NCBI GenBank assembly: GCA_000697335.1
Contig: JNEM01015935.1
Location: forward strand, 1-40,985
DNA length: 40,985 nucleotides
Direction: 5' to 3'
From: Conidiobolus incongruus B7586
Taxonomy: Eukaryota; Entomophthoromycota; Entomophthoromycetes; Entomophthorales; Conidiobolaceae
Part shown: positions 1-11,412 of the stretch, piece by piece
How positions within the stretch are numbered: the first letter of the stretch is position 1
Layout: each line of letters starts with the position of its first letter
The notes under the pieces: model-generated
Told to the model about the DNA's origin: nothing
The model's database searches: none
What the model saw: the letters and a program-made list of their open reading frames with translations, nothing else
Translations under genes and position numbers: made by a program

Positions 1-1805
1 TTGGTATATATTGAATTAAATATTTAAAGTTAACTTTAATTATAATTGAATTAAATAATGATTATCAGATGTTTTTTCTTTAATTTAATATTATCTCAAT
101 TATAAACCTTTTAGAATTATTTAATATTTATAAATAACTTATAAAGATGGTATTTTATTTTAACCTATAATTTATTATTATATTTACCACTTTAAAGCTA
201 AAATAATTACTAATTAAAACTTTCTAAATATAAAAAAATCTTTATTAATATTCTCTAATTAATTAATAAAATAAATGAATATAATAATATATATTTTTTA
301 ATTAAGTAAAAAATCTATTAAATTAATTTAAAATTAATTATAAATGTATATTTTATATATTAAAGTTTAAACTTTGGTTAATGAATAAAAATATTAAGTT
401 AATAACAAATAATAAAAAAAGTTTAAAAAAATTAAAGTAACTATAGCTAAATAAACTTTATTAAAATATTATTAAGAATAAAGGTTTTTAAAATAAATTA
501 ATATAACCAATAAACTTTATATTCTTTTATATAATTTATTCTTAATAAATAAAATAAAATATTAAATAAAGTTAAAATAAATCCTTTTATAAATTCTAAT
601 AAATATATTTTAATTATTATAAAAGAGATTAATAATATATAGTCTCTTTATTTTATTTTTAAAAATCAATCAATTAATAATAAGTATTATTTTTTTGAAT
701 AATATAATAATAATAAATATATTTATTATAAATATAACTTATCTATTATTTTATATAATATTTACAAAATATATATAGTTAAACTTATAAGAGATTCTAT
801 ATATAAAAAATTAAAAAAAAAACTATAATATTTAATATATCCACTAAATTACAACTTATTTGATTATAATTATTTTAAATAATTTCAAAATTTGCTTATA
901 AGAAAAAAATTCTTATAAATGAATAAATTAGTTTATAAAATATTAACTTTAATCTTTATTAAAAAGAATTATTTTCTAGGTGTTAAAAGATTACCAAAAG
1001 TATGGTAAAGCATTATTAATAATAAAAGAGAATATAAATTTGATATTGTGTATTAATTTTTTTACATTATATATTAATATTTTTTAATTTTAATTTTAAA
1101 ATTATGCCATTACTTAATTAATATTCTAATATTATAAAATAATAGTCAAGTATATATATTACAAATGATAGTTATTAAGTATTAATCAAATATTGATCAG
1201 CTTGCTGAAAACCAGCAGAAATTCTGAGAATGGAAATATGATTATTTTTAATAAAGAATAGATGATATTCTTGACAAATATATATTACACGCTATTTCAT
1301 AAGATGTTATTTATTTCTTAATATATCCATCTTCATATATAGAGTTTGAATATATCATTAATTTTGATGCTGTCAATTTTCAAATTAAATAATCATTAGA
1401 AATGAATAATCGATTTGTAATATCTTTTTAATACCTATTTCTAATTGGTTGATGTAGAACGGCTTCAAATTGATGATTAATATTAAATTAACAATGATAT
1501 ATATGATTTTACCCAACTATATAAATTATTCCTTCTTTATCTAGCTCAATTGCGAGATATTAAATACTTTCATATTAATAGAAAATATTGCAAATTAATT
1601 ATACACTTTTGGGTAAACATATACTCTTCCTAGAAAATACTTTTTACTTTATATTTGATTATTTGTTTAATAAGTTACCAAAATTATTTACAGTTAATCT
1701 GATTAATATATAATCCCATAGATTTATTCTTAAATTAATTGAATTAAATTCAAGTGATTCATTGTGAATAACCAACAAAGATATAATTAGACTAACTTTT
1801 AAAAA
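1..1805. other. AT-rich intergenic region
   Basis: No open frame with coding character on either strand. The first kilobase is almost pure A/T with many homopolymers. From about 1,190 the composition is slightly less extreme, but I see no gene, RNA gene or repeat there. The last part should hold the promoter and 5' leader of the Mis18 gene. Confidence 0.6.
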
Positions 1806-2858
1806 ATGTCAATGGAAATTAATAGACAGTCAACTTCGAATAATATTAACATATCTCAAAATCACAATGAAAAACTTAGTTTAGTATTTCAATGTAAAAA
1901 ATGTTCTACTATAATTGGAGATTCTTTTTGTTGGTATGGAGCCAGTTCAAAATTAAAATGTATTATATTAAAAGGTATAATAAATACAAAATAGATATTA
2001 TATTATATTTATTTATTTATAATGTTAGTCCAACATCCCAATACTAAAATTGATAACAGCGTTACCACTTCTTCTGAAGAACATGATCTTGGATGGTATG
2101 CCAATATATCTATAATTAATAGTTATTCATTAATTAATCTATTTTATCATAGTACATATGTATTATTGAAATGTAAGATATGTGATTCAACTATTGGCAA
2201 AGTTTATAAAGCAACAAGTAGTAAAATGGACAATTTAAGGTGTTTATTAGTATTGAATAATTATGATCATTTTTAAACTTATTATTTTAAATAGGGATAA
2301 ATTCACTTATAATGTTAACAGTTTTGCAACGTAAATTTTATTATTTTTCATGAATTTTAATACACTAACTATGTTGGTTGTATTAGGTACCAATTGGGTG
2401 GTTATTCAACACCCCAAGAAACTATTCGAGAGTCAGAGCAAGTTTTAGAATTAGGTGATACTAAACCTCTGATCCATTCGATATCTCAAATCAAGCAGAT
2501 TATATGTGCATTCCATGATAGAATATCAAAAATTGAGCGCGATACCAATAACGATGCTAATCAAGATGGATCAGTGGATAGCCAAATATCTCAAGATGGT
2601 GATATAGATCAGAGTGTGATCGTTTTAGAGGATGAATCTGAGCATGAGCCTGAAACTCCAGAAATACCACCTGCACCAATCACAGCAAATATGAATGGTG
2701 AAAATCATGAACAACAAAGTTCTGAAGCTGAAACAAATCAATCAATAGATAAAAGTAAACGCAAGGACAAATCAAACTCAAAGTCAGATTCTCAGCATGG
2801 TAATCAAAGGCCAACACTAAGGAGAAACTCAAAAAAGAAAACTAAGTATACGCGATGA
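1806..2858 (+). CDS. mis18: Mis18-domain (Yippee-like) centromere protein, five exons
   Basis: Proposed exons 1806-1974, 2029-2095, 2153-2239, 2295-2330 and 2387-2858 give 276 aa. All introns are GT-AG and 54-57 nt. The Mis18 zinc fold is seen as CKKC (residues 30-33, in VFQCKKCSTIIGDSF) and a second CKIC after GCTYVLLK, followed by IGKVYKATSSKMDNLR. The 36-nt fourth exon supplies RDKFTYNVNSFAT and leads into YQLGG, restoring the family pattern of an LRD-F segment before a Y-LG motif. The C-terminal exon starts with a helical stretch (about residues 130-170), then becomes acidic and polar and ends with a basic tail (KKKTKYTR). In the known family, Mis18 primes centromeres for deposition of the histone H3 variant CENP-A. 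The start is the first ATG in frame before the zinc fold. Family assignment is firm; exon borders are inferred without transcripts. Confidence 0.82.
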
Positions 2859-4199
2859 TTACTTCCGAGGATATAGTTTTCAATTTAACATATTTTTATT
2901 TTATGCAAGACATTATATTTATTTGATTACAAGATGTAAACATTGCACATACTATTTAATTTATTTTGACTTTATCGCTTTTTTATTTGATGTACTAGCG
3001 AACTTTTAATTCTCAAATTTATAATACATGAAAATAAAATTAATTTTAATTAATAATATTCAATACATATTAATAGAACTATATCTAATAAACAAACCTA
3101 ACAATGCATATTGTGGCATTTTGATATCATCATATAATTTTTCAATAGATTTATTAATCATTTATTGTTTCAAATTTAGTTAGACTTGATTGTATTTGCA
3201 AATTTTAAATTTAATTGTTTCTCTATATTTCATTATTTCCATTAAACAAACTAATTTTAATTTTTCAAGTATCTATAGAATTAATATTGAATTTGATGAA
3301 TTTTATATTAATTTAAAAATATGACACTTTTTTTTTAAAAAATTACTATATTTTAAATCAGAACAAATATTGGTATAAAATTTGATTGTTATTTCAACTT
3401 TTTATTCTGATATTGGATTTTAAAATAAAATATCAATGATATAATGATATGATAATATAATTAATTTAATTTTATATATAAATTATAAATTTTTTACCAA
3501 CTATAATTAAATTCGTATTATAAAAATTTAATATTACGCAGAATATTTAAATTTAATCTTTTCATAATAATTAAAAATTATCTCAATAGAAGAAATTTTA
3601 TAATTTTTAACATTTATTCAATTTTATGTTTTCATAATTAAAATATAAAAATAATAAGGTATTTAATTTAATATCAAAAACAGTTATTTTAAACTGAATA
3701 TTTAGAATAATCTAATGATACTAAAGAATATATTGCGCATTTAATGGGACTTTGGTTGTAGAATTAGTCACATTAGCTGGATAATTTATGGAATATGTTG
3801 CGCATTTAGAAATTCCTTGAGATACTTGTTATCCTTCAAATGAAGTTTGTAATCAACCATTGTCAGATTTATTTCAATATCAATTGATGATGATCTAAGG
3901 TTGATAAATTGTGATTATCAAACCCACTATCAATTGAGCATATTATAATATGAAATTTTAAACCATATAATTATTAATATCTTTGGATTGGGATTCGTTG
4001 ATTTGGGAAAGAATTATAATTACCAGTTAAAATTAGAAGTAAAGCGATTTAAATCAAAACTATAGTAGATAAATGTCATGATAATCTATTATATTATATT
4101 ATATTGATTATTATCATTTATATTACTTTAATATGATTTTTCTATTGTCAACATATATTATTATATAACGAAAGAAAGGAATACAATTTCTTTAATGAT

Positions 4200-4500
4200 T
4201 CATAAAGGCACTTCCCAATTAAGAAATATATTAACGAGAATAATTAAACTGATAACTTGTTTGTTTTTCCAAGTGCTTGGCATTTTGAAAATATCCCCGA
4301 AGTTCAGCAATTTTATACCATTTTAAATTGAAAAACATGTCCATCGTCGATATATTCAATAGGTTGTTGACAATAACTGTCAAAATTTGTTTGAGAAAAA
4401 TGGTATTTTATAATATTTCACTGTTTCAAGAATGATCTAATATTCTTTTTCTCATCAAAAGCTATTGAATACCGATATATTATGTGTAATTAAATTACTA
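4200..4500 (-). pseudogene. Possible decayed gene, unrecognised
   Basis: The minus strand yields successive coding-like pieces broken by stops or frame changes: YSIAFDEKKNIRSFLKQ, then CQQPIEYIDDGHVFQFKMV, then in another frame YKIAELRGYFQNAKHLEKQ. Amino-acid mixture and base composition differ from the surrounding A/T sequence. No family is recognised. The pieces could be exons of a gene I failed to assemble, but no canonical 48-58-nt intron joins them in frame, so a relic is more likely. Chance cannot be excluded. Confidence 0.25.
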
Positions 4501-5623
4501 TTTTTAGTTTTATCAAATGAAATTATGGACCATAGTTTCTTATTTTTGAAAGGATTTAATATTAAACCTGAAATAGAGGTAATAATATAAAATCAATGTT
4601 ATTTATACATAGTAGTTTAAATGTTAATATTTTATAAAATTTTAAACTTTGAAATTAAATTCTAAAGATTAAAATCATAATTTTGAACACAAGATTTGAT
4701 TAAAAAGTTGAAACTTGTAATTTTACCCAATTAAAATAATATTACTATTATTAGAACTTTCTCGTCATCTATTTGAATTGTATTCTAGTAAAATGCTGAT
4801 GGGAATAATGTGAAAAGTTAGTATACTTTGATATCTGAATTTCCAAAAGATAATCCATAAAATTATAACCAAAATCCATTCTCTCAAATTTTTACAATTG
4901 TAATAATTAATTGGTATAAATATTAGTTAGATGATATAATACAACATATAACTTTTGAATTTAGTGTGTACAATATTGCCTCCTATTAATAATTAATATA
5001 AATAGAAATGTATAATTCTGTTAACAAAATTGGATTAAATATTCAATTATCAAAATTTGAATAATAATTAATTATTCAATAAAATTTAGAAACGATTGTA
5101 AATATTAAATTATTATTTTAATTTATATTTATCCATTGTTAAAACCCCAATAAACGAAAAAAAATTTATCAATCTATACATTATAGAATTCATATATATT
5201 AATATTATGTAATATATTTATTCTTTCTAATTTGTATATTATATTAATTTTTACAAATTAATAAATTATTCTTACTAATTTTATTCATAATAAATTATAA
5301 AAAAGGGGTTAATAAATTGATAATTTTAAAGGAGTTAGAAAATATTATAATATTTGACTCCTAATCATGCATTATTTTTTTGGATCAATAGTTCAAAAAT
5401 GAAATGCATAATATATACAATTGAGAACCTATGATTAACTTTTGAACAATGTCAAAATTATTAATTTGATTAATTTTTGTGATATTACTATTGTAAAGAT
5501 TTAACTGTATTTAATAGAAATGTATGTATATATTGTTATATATAAAATCGTCTAGAGTTAATGCAATTTATGATTATTTAATTAAAAATTGAAATTGAAA
5601 GAGGAGCTTATTTTCTGTGTTAA

Positions 5624-5791
5624 TGTTCAACCAGCACTAACAAACCCTTAAACAGAGGTAAATGGACTGAAACCACTATTATCGAAATGGGCGAAATATT
5701 TTACATAGCTTGCAACGGTGATATTTCGGATCATATGTTCAATGAAATCAATGATGTTGGGAATTTATTTGATATCAAATATAATGGATAA
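5624..5791 (+). pseudogene. Short coding-like fragment, unrecognised
   Basis: An open frame of 55 codons without an ATG near its start. The core reads GKWTETTIIEMGEIFYIACN followed by GDISDHMFNEINDVGNLF. It has normal-looking codon use in a very AT-rich gap. It may be a lone exon or the remnant of a lost gene. Just downstream (about 5,815-5,910) the same strand again reads coding-like (SNIFLFRAYTDFVLLDNLLK). No family is recognised. Confidence 0.25.
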
Positions 5792-6139
5792 TAATGAAAT
5801 CAATTAATGGAATCATTCAAGTGTGTAAGCAATATTTTCTTATTTAGAGCTTATACTGATTTTGTCCTACTTGACAATTTACTTAAATGCCACATTCATA
5901 TTCTAATTATGGGTTAAATAGTTTATACTGTTATTTATAGTCGACTCATTTTGTTGTTGAATACTATTTCAATATTGAATTAATTTTAATTATTTAATAA
6001 GTAATATATTTTATCCTCAAAGTTGTTTATTGATATATATTATTCATTCATTTTCAATTATTAATTTTGAAAATAATATTTAAATAATATAATCATATAA
6101 TATTAATGCTGTCAATTTAACATTTTAATTTCTTAATAT

Positions 6140-8050
6140 ATGATTGAAACCCTAGTTAAACACACCACTTTACCTATCGAATTAAATTCTAATCCTGCAG
6201 TTCAATCGATTACAAGAAACTCATCTATTAACTCATTACGGTCTCCAGTTAACACTAACTTGCAATTTTCAAATAGTTTAAAGGTGGACACTTCTATGCA
6301 ACAAGAAGATATATCTCCTTTAAGGAGCTTTAGTCCTAGACAAGATTCCATACCGCTTAAATCGAATTCCAGTCAAACGCATTCCATAAGTTCTGTTCTT
6401 TCCTCCAGTTCAAATTCATCATACTCCTTCATAGCTGACCCATCTTTATTTGCATCGGAAAATGATAGTAACTTAGATACTTTATTAACTCAAGATTTAA
6501 CTCTTTTAAAAAGTGAAGAGAATTTTGAACAGAGTTCTTTTACAGAATTCGATAATGACAGTTTAAAGCGTCTTTTACGTCATTATTGTTTAGATAATTT
6601 ATGTATTGCAGAACAAAACCGTCACCTTAAAAGGGATTATACAGCAACTAAAATGAATAATGACGCTCTAAAAAAATTATTGATGTCAAAAGATAATATT
6701 TTGCAAAAAATGGAACAGGAGAAACAAAAACTAGTTGAACGAATTAAATGGCTTGAAATCACTCTGGAGAATCACTTGAATTCTAAGCACTTGACTCCTG
6801 GAGCTTCTAGTAAATCTAGCTCGAATCCAAATCTACCACTCACCGATCCAGTCCCAAGAACTAGTTCTGAGTCAAACGGCAAACCTTCGATAGAAACTAA
6901 CATTGTAAAGAATATTTGGTTCAAATTTAAAAAGCCCCATGAGGGAAAGCACTTAGAATCCGAAGATATAGACTCTAATGTACTCGACATGATGGATTCA
7001 TCTATATCGGGATACTCTTCTGAAGCTCCTTCTTCTCCAAATGCTATCATTTCACCAAAATCTAAACCCAGATCTAAAATATTTTCTTCACTAAGCTGGT
7101 CGCATAGTCCTCCACACTCGAGAAAGTCTTTAGACTTAGATATGGCCCCTACCATTAGCCAAGGTCCCAATACTATGTCTCGAGCTGAAATGAGATCGAT
7201 GCTCTTTTCAAAACCGGAAATTCAATCTGCATCTACAAATAGCATCCCACCTTCATTATCTCCACCATCTAGTACAGCGTCGGTGGTTTCCCCATCCATA
7301 AAATCCGCATCAAATCATATTGCATCAAGTCCTGATAAAGCCAAATCCCAATCCAATCAAGTTTTATCCAGTTCTGAGAAAGCAAAACCTTCATCAAGCC
7401 AAACATTATCCCGCTCTGAGAAAGCAAAATCCCCATCCATACAAGCTTTATCTAACCCTGAGAAAGTGAAATCACCATCAAACCCTAATAAGATCAGCAT
7501 TTATGCACGACCCAAATCTCGGTATAATGACTATTGCAAGCAACAAGAAGATATAGAAGATCAAATTCAAATTGATTTTGATGATACTATAGATTTTTCT
7601 ATACATCAACCAGAAATTGATAAAGGAGCCAAAGATAGTCCCACTCCCACTCCTAGATCATCATCTAAGAAAATATCTGAAGATAAATCAGAGGTTGATA
7701 AAGATAAAAATAGTATCTATACTACTTCCAAATATTCATCAAAATCATCCAAAAACCTAATTGAAAAATCAGAATCTGAAAAAGAAAGAAAAAGCAGCTC
7801 TTCATCATCCCGCAAATCAAAATCTCGTCCAGACAAGCCTCTCCCACCCCTACCTCATTCATTAAATATTAAGAAGCAGCAGGGTATGATTGTTAGAAGG
7901 AAATCGAGTAGAAAGCGAAGCAGTAAGCCACTTCCCACAGCACCTACCGATTCTCAAATATCCCAGCTTAGCGAATCAATTGGTGAAGATATAGCGCAAT
8001 TACACATCCAAAGCCCTCCCACTCCAGATCAATCCATTGAGACGATATAA
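6140..8050 (+). CDS. Ser/Pro-rich coiled-coil protein of unknown function
   Basis: A single uninterrupted frame of 636 codons. I do not recognise the family. Residues 1-135 are Ser/Asn-rich and disordered-looking. Residues about 140-214 form a leucine-heptad helical stretch (KKLLMSKDNILQKMEQEKQK and the following KWLEITLENHL), a likely coiled coil for dimerisation. The rest is dominated by Ser, Pro, Lys and acidic residues, with 3.8 tandem copies of a 14-residue unit (residues 398-451). Near the C-terminus are two proline motifs of SH3-ligand type (KPLPPLPHSL and KPLPTAPTD) within basic Ser/Arg-rich segments. No signal peptide or membrane segment. The make-up suggests a scaffold-like cytoplasmic phosphoprotein, perhaps of polarity or cytoskeletal signalling; that is inference from composition only. 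The start is the first ATG of the frame. Confidence 0.75.
   Translation: MIETLVKHTTLPIELNSNPAVQSITRNSSINSLRSPVNTNLQFSNSLKVDTSMQQEDISPLRSFSPRQDSIPLKSNSSQTHSISSVLSSSSNSSYSFIADPSLFASENDSNLDTLLTQDLTLLKSEENFEQSSFTEFDNDSLKRLLRHYCLDNLCIAEQNRHLKRDYTATKMNNDALKKLLMSKDNILQKMEQEKQKLVERIKWLEITLENHLNSKHLTPGASSKSSSNPNLPLTDPVPRTSSESNGKPSIETNIVKNIWFKFKKPHEGKHLESEDIDSNVLDMMDSSISGYSSEAPSSPNAIISPKSKPRSKIFSSLSWSHSPPHSRKSLDLDMAPTISQGPNTMSRAEMRSMLFSKPEIQSASTNSIPPSLSPPSSTASVVSPSIKSASNHIASSPDKAKSQSNQVLSSSEKAKPSSSQTLSRSEKAKSPSIQALSNPEKVKSPSNPNKISIYARPKSRYNDYCKQQEDIEDQIQIDFDDTIDFSIHQPEIDKGAKDSPTPTPRSSSKKISEDKSEVDKDKNSIYTTSKYSSKSSKNLIEKSESEKERKSSSSSSRKSKSRPDKPLPPLPHSLNIKKQQGMIVRRKSSRKRSSKPLPTAPTDSQISQLSESIGEDIAQLHIQSPPTPDQSIETI
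7331..7492 (+). repeat. 14-residue (42-nt) tandem repeat in the Ser/Pro-rich protein
   Basis: Four consecutive units inside the coding frame: PDKAKSQSNQVLSS, SEKAKPSSSQTLSR, SEKAKSPSIQALSN and a partial PEKVKSPSNPNK. The consensus is (S/P)-E-K-A-K-S-x-S-x-Q-x-L-S. Units differ at several positions, so the expansion is not very recent. Confidence 0.75.
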
Positions 8051-8976
8051 AGGCATCAAGCATTTAAATTATGATCTCTTCGTCTTAATTGAACGCACCA
8101 TTCATAATATTTGTACAATTGACTCAATAGAAAATCATATATTCCTATTAATTATCAACTCACACTAAATCACACAGGGGAAAATTTTGGATAAGTGACA
8201 ATTGAATTGACAGTAATATACTCTGAATTGATTAGTAATCAATATAATCCATCACCAATGTAAATCCCCTTATAGTCCATTATTTTAATTGGAATATATT
8301 TAATTGTAACAATAAATCTCTTTTAGTTAATTTTTAGTCAACTACAATAATTAATGACTGTTTAATATCTCAATGAAATCATATATTGATTTTAAAATAA
8401 GGTATTTAATTTTCATAATAACTTCCTTTCTCAATTACAATCAAGATTAGAATGATAAAAAATATTTTAGCTCTAGAAATCGCATGTTAAACAATCTCAA
8501 TTTACCACGTTTTGTCTTAGGGGTGCATTTCGTAATATTTTATATTGATTTTAGTCATATCAATATGCTGAATACCTGTAATATTTACCTTATTAAAAAA
8601 TTAGTTTGAAATTTATAACGTAATTTTATTAATATTTAACATTAAAAAGAATATTCAAATTTGAAGGGATCTACATCATCAGTTGCTAATAGATATCTAT
8701 TTTTACTTTTGGTTAAATTTAAGTCAATTTTTTTAGAAATTATTTTAAGTTGACAATTTAAGTAATTTAAATATAAATTCCAAAAAAAAATTATATGAAT
8801 ATTAATCAATTAAATAAAAAGAGAATTTTTAAAATATTATTATTTATTAAATAGGTTTATGTTAATAATGAAATATAATACAAATAAATTTTAGAAAATT
8901 TTTTATCAAAATTGGGCTTCTGACTAAAGATGAATAATAATAAATAATCTAAGTATAAAAGTGTTTGGGTTTTAAT
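8051..8976. other. Intergenic region, no gene seen
   Basis: AT-rich spacer between two convergent genes: the Ser/Pro-rich protein (+) and the DNAJC17-like gene (-). It should hold both 3' untranslated regions. No coding frame, RNA gene or repeat recognised. Confidence 0.6.
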
Positions 8977-10193
8977 TTAAGATGCCGGAATTGAGTTATT
9001 ATGATGTGCTTGTTTAGCCTTTTTGATTCGCATCAATGTGAATGAAAAATATTCCTCTAATGTCATGTTGGATCCAATCTAAGAATATAATATTAGTCAA
9101 TAATAAATAAGCAGAGGTTATAATGTATTACCGATTGTTTGATTGGTTTGGATGATTCGGAGCTTGTGAGTTGGTCCATTAGTTCGATTAATTCAAGCAC
9201 TAGTTTGGGTGTAGATTGATCTGGTGTAAGCCATCTGGGCTGAAATCTTTCTAGTTCAGGGTCCCCACGTTTTTTGGCGATCATGATATTATACTAAAAA
9301 ACAAGGATTAATATCAGTACATTATATTATATTGAAAGATTTAACTTACAGGTCCTAATACAGTATTAAAAGAGATCAAAGATTGATTCGATTTATGTTC
9401 GGATAATATAATATCTTCAATTTCACCATATTTACTAAACACTGAAACAAGTGTATATCTGTCAATATTTAAAGACGATTTCCATTTAACACCAAGGCTT
9501 AACTCTTGAGACGTAAGTTCCAATTTCATACGTTCAATCTGCTCCTTTAACTGATACTCCTTATTAAAGGTTGGTGGTGGTGAAGGCGACAACTCTTCCT
9601 CCACTTCAAAATCGTAATATTCTTTGGGTCTAGATTGTTTACGTAGCCTTTCCAACTAAACAATTATATTAATGTCTTAGACAAAAAATAATTCTAAAAT
9701 CACTTACTTCAGCCTCCAGCTTAGCTTTAGCTTCCAATTCCTTTTCCTTTTGTCTCCTAGCATTTTGCTCTTCTCTCTCCAATTCTAAAACCAATATTAA
9801 TAAGTTAAATTTTAATGAAATTATTGATTAATAATTACCTTTAATTTTTTCATTTCTAATTCTATCCAACTCCCTCCTCTTTCTAATCTTCTCCAATTGA
9901 GTTTTCAAATAATTATCATAAGCTTGTCTAGCACTTGTATCACTCAATACATCATAAACTTTAGTTAATTTTCTGAATAATTCCTCTAAAATTAGCATAA
10001 ATATTTATATTTTGAGTTAAAGTTAAAAAAATTTACCAGCTTGAGGGTTATCAGGATTCTTATCGGGATGATATTTTAAACTTGTCTTCCTATAAGCTCT
10101 CTTTATTTCACTTAAACTACTATCTAATGAAATATTTAAAAATTCATAATAATTTAATTCTTTCCCATCTATTTTGATGAATTGTGATTCCAT
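8977..10193 (-). CDS. dnajc17: DNAJC17/Cwf23-like J-domain and RRM splicing factor, six exons
   Basis: Exons in gene order: 10193-10037, 9985-9839, 9784-9708, 9655-9350, 9293-9132, 9078-8977. This gives 316 aa, near the family's usual length of about 300. Introns are GT-AG, 51-56 nt, with continuous frame. The J domain is N-terminal: [20 protein letters not shown], then the HPD motif at residues 42-44 ([11 protein letters not shown]), then [14 protein letters not shown] charged helical linker rich in Glu, Lys and Arg follows ([17 protein letters not shown]), as in DNAJC17. The RRM-like domain contains [19 protein letters not shown] and [15 protein letters not shown]. Known family members work with the spliceosome: the J domain stimulates Hsp70 and the RRM gives RNA or protein contact. 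The start ATG directly precedes the J domain. The assignment is firm. Confidence 0.87.
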
Positions 10194-10641
10194 TTTAATT
10201 AACTATTATGGTTCTATTTTTTATTCAGTAATTATTGTATTCAAGTTCATAGATGACTTTTATATTATTAATATCTATTATAATTTTATGGGATCAGAAA
10301 AACAATTTTTATTATTATTTTCTTTGAGTGAGTATTAATAATAATAAATATAATAATAATAATTTTTATTGATTATTGTAATATACTGTAATATTCTTAT
10401 TTTTATGCAAATTATAATCTTCAGTTGCTAATAAAATTATGAGTATGAAACATATTTCATAAAAAATAAAAATTTTTTGACAATTTTAATTTGATTAATT
10501 ATATTAAGTGATATCAAAATAAGTTTAATGTTAATATGGATAAATGTTTTTATTTCAATGGATAAATTTAATTAAGGGATATTTTCACTATGATAAAAAA
10601 TAATGATTAAAGTAATTTACAATATAGAGTGAATTCAAATA
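10194..10641. other. Intergenic region upstream of the DNAJC17-like gene
   Basis: Separates two tandem minus-strand genes and should contain the DNAJC17-like promoter. Apart from A/T runs I see no distinctive element. Confidence 0.5.
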
Positions 10642-11412
10642 TTAACGATGATTGGTGATTTTGTGACGACGCTTTGATTTTACAAACTCCGAATACCATT
10701 CAAACTTGGTTAGATCGAAAGGCTTGGGTTTGGAAATATACTGTTTCATCGATTTTGTTATATATGGAGAGTATAGAGTATCTGCTAGGAAAGGCCTAGC
10801 CACTTTAGGTCGCAATACTTGTCTAACTAGGGAGGCGTCGTTCATAATAAAGTGGTCGAAAACCTTGGGTTTGAGATGATTGGATTCAGAAGTAATTAGA
10901 TTTGAATCTTTAGCCTTGTTATGGTTGTGACTCCTTTTTAGTTTCTTATAAGGGATAGTATGGTAATTCTGCACCAATTTTTGCTGAGCTTTTGCATATT
11001 TTGTTAACTCTTGTTCCCTCTTAAAATATTGTTTCTCCCTCTTCAATAAACTGTGGTGATACTGTTCAAAATTAGGCTCCTGTCCTAAATCTATGGGTTG
11101 ATTACTTTGAATTTTTTGAGATTGTAAAATGGAAGAATTAATAGCTTTTAAATCGGCACCTCTTAACTTTTTAAACCCGAGATTATTTCCTTTGGTTTTA
11201 GGTTTATTTTTCTTTTTATTGGATTGTAAAAGATCCAAATCGAATTCGGAATGGATGATTTGTAGTTGGTGATTTTCCAATCGTCTCGCCTTCTCCTTCA
11301 GTTGGTCGTCCTCTACTTTAATAGGTAGCGGTGTAATAGGATAGAGTGGGGGAGGCTTTCTGTTTCTTTGAGGCAGCACTCGATGCTCAATAGTTAATTT
11401 GGTCTTTTTCAT
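10642..11412 (-). CDS. Highly basic protein of unknown function
   Basis: A single frame of 256 codons with clear coding character; family not recognised. It is strongly basic (many Lys, Arg and His) and predicted helical in the middle (SLLKREKQYFKREQELTKYA). A proline-rich patch lies near the N-terminus (RNRKPPPLYPITPLPIKVED), and Lys/Arg clusters such as KKKNKPKTKG and the C-terminal KSKRRHK could act as nuclear localisation signals. No signal peptide, membrane segment, zinc motif or catalytic signature. The C-terminal part (RPKVARPFLADTLYSPYITK and KPFDLTKFEWYSEFVKS) has a less biased composition and may be the conserved portion. A nuclear or nucleolar nucleic-acid-associated role is plausible from charge alone. 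Confidence 0.7.
   Translation of the reverse strand: MKKTKLTIEHRVLPQRNRKPPPLYPITPLPIKVEDDQLKEKARRLENHQLQIIHSEFDLDLLQSNKKKNKPKTKGNNLGFKKLRGADLKAINSSILQSQKIQSNQPIDLGQEPNFEQYHHSLLKREKQYFKREQELTKYAKAQQKLVQNYHTIPYKKLKRSHNHNKAKDSNLITSESNHLKPKVFDHFIMNDASLVRQVLRPKVARPFLADTLYSPYITKSMKQYISKPKPFDLTKFEWYSEFVKSKRRHKITNHR

Larger units (their letters stand above)
2859..6139. other. Long spacer with faint coding relics
   Basis: No intact gene is visible in these 3.3 kb. Most is AT-rich, but short stretches are less AT-biased and read like coding sequence with no start or long frame (entered separately at 4,200-4,500 minus and 5,624-5,791 plus). A third stretch, minus strand about 3,790-3,890, reads TMVDYKLHLKDNKYLKEF before stopping. 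A near-duplicate of the word ttgcgcattta occurs at about 3,734 and 3,797. No known family is recognised. Confidence 0.4.

Noticed and set aside
2240-2275. Read-through of Mis18 exon 3 into CLLVLNNYDHF
   Set aside because: It superficially resembles the expected Mis18 segment but ends at a stop with no donor; the 36-nt exon 2295-2330 fits better and keeps normal intron sizes.
1806-2276. Reading the Mis18 region as separate small genes
   Set aside because: The open pieces join through short GT-AG introns in continuous frame and together rebuild one Mis18 domain.
6772-7170. 132-codon frame antisense to the Ser/Pro-rich gene
   Set aside because: Opposite-strand shadow of a gene with strong codon bias.
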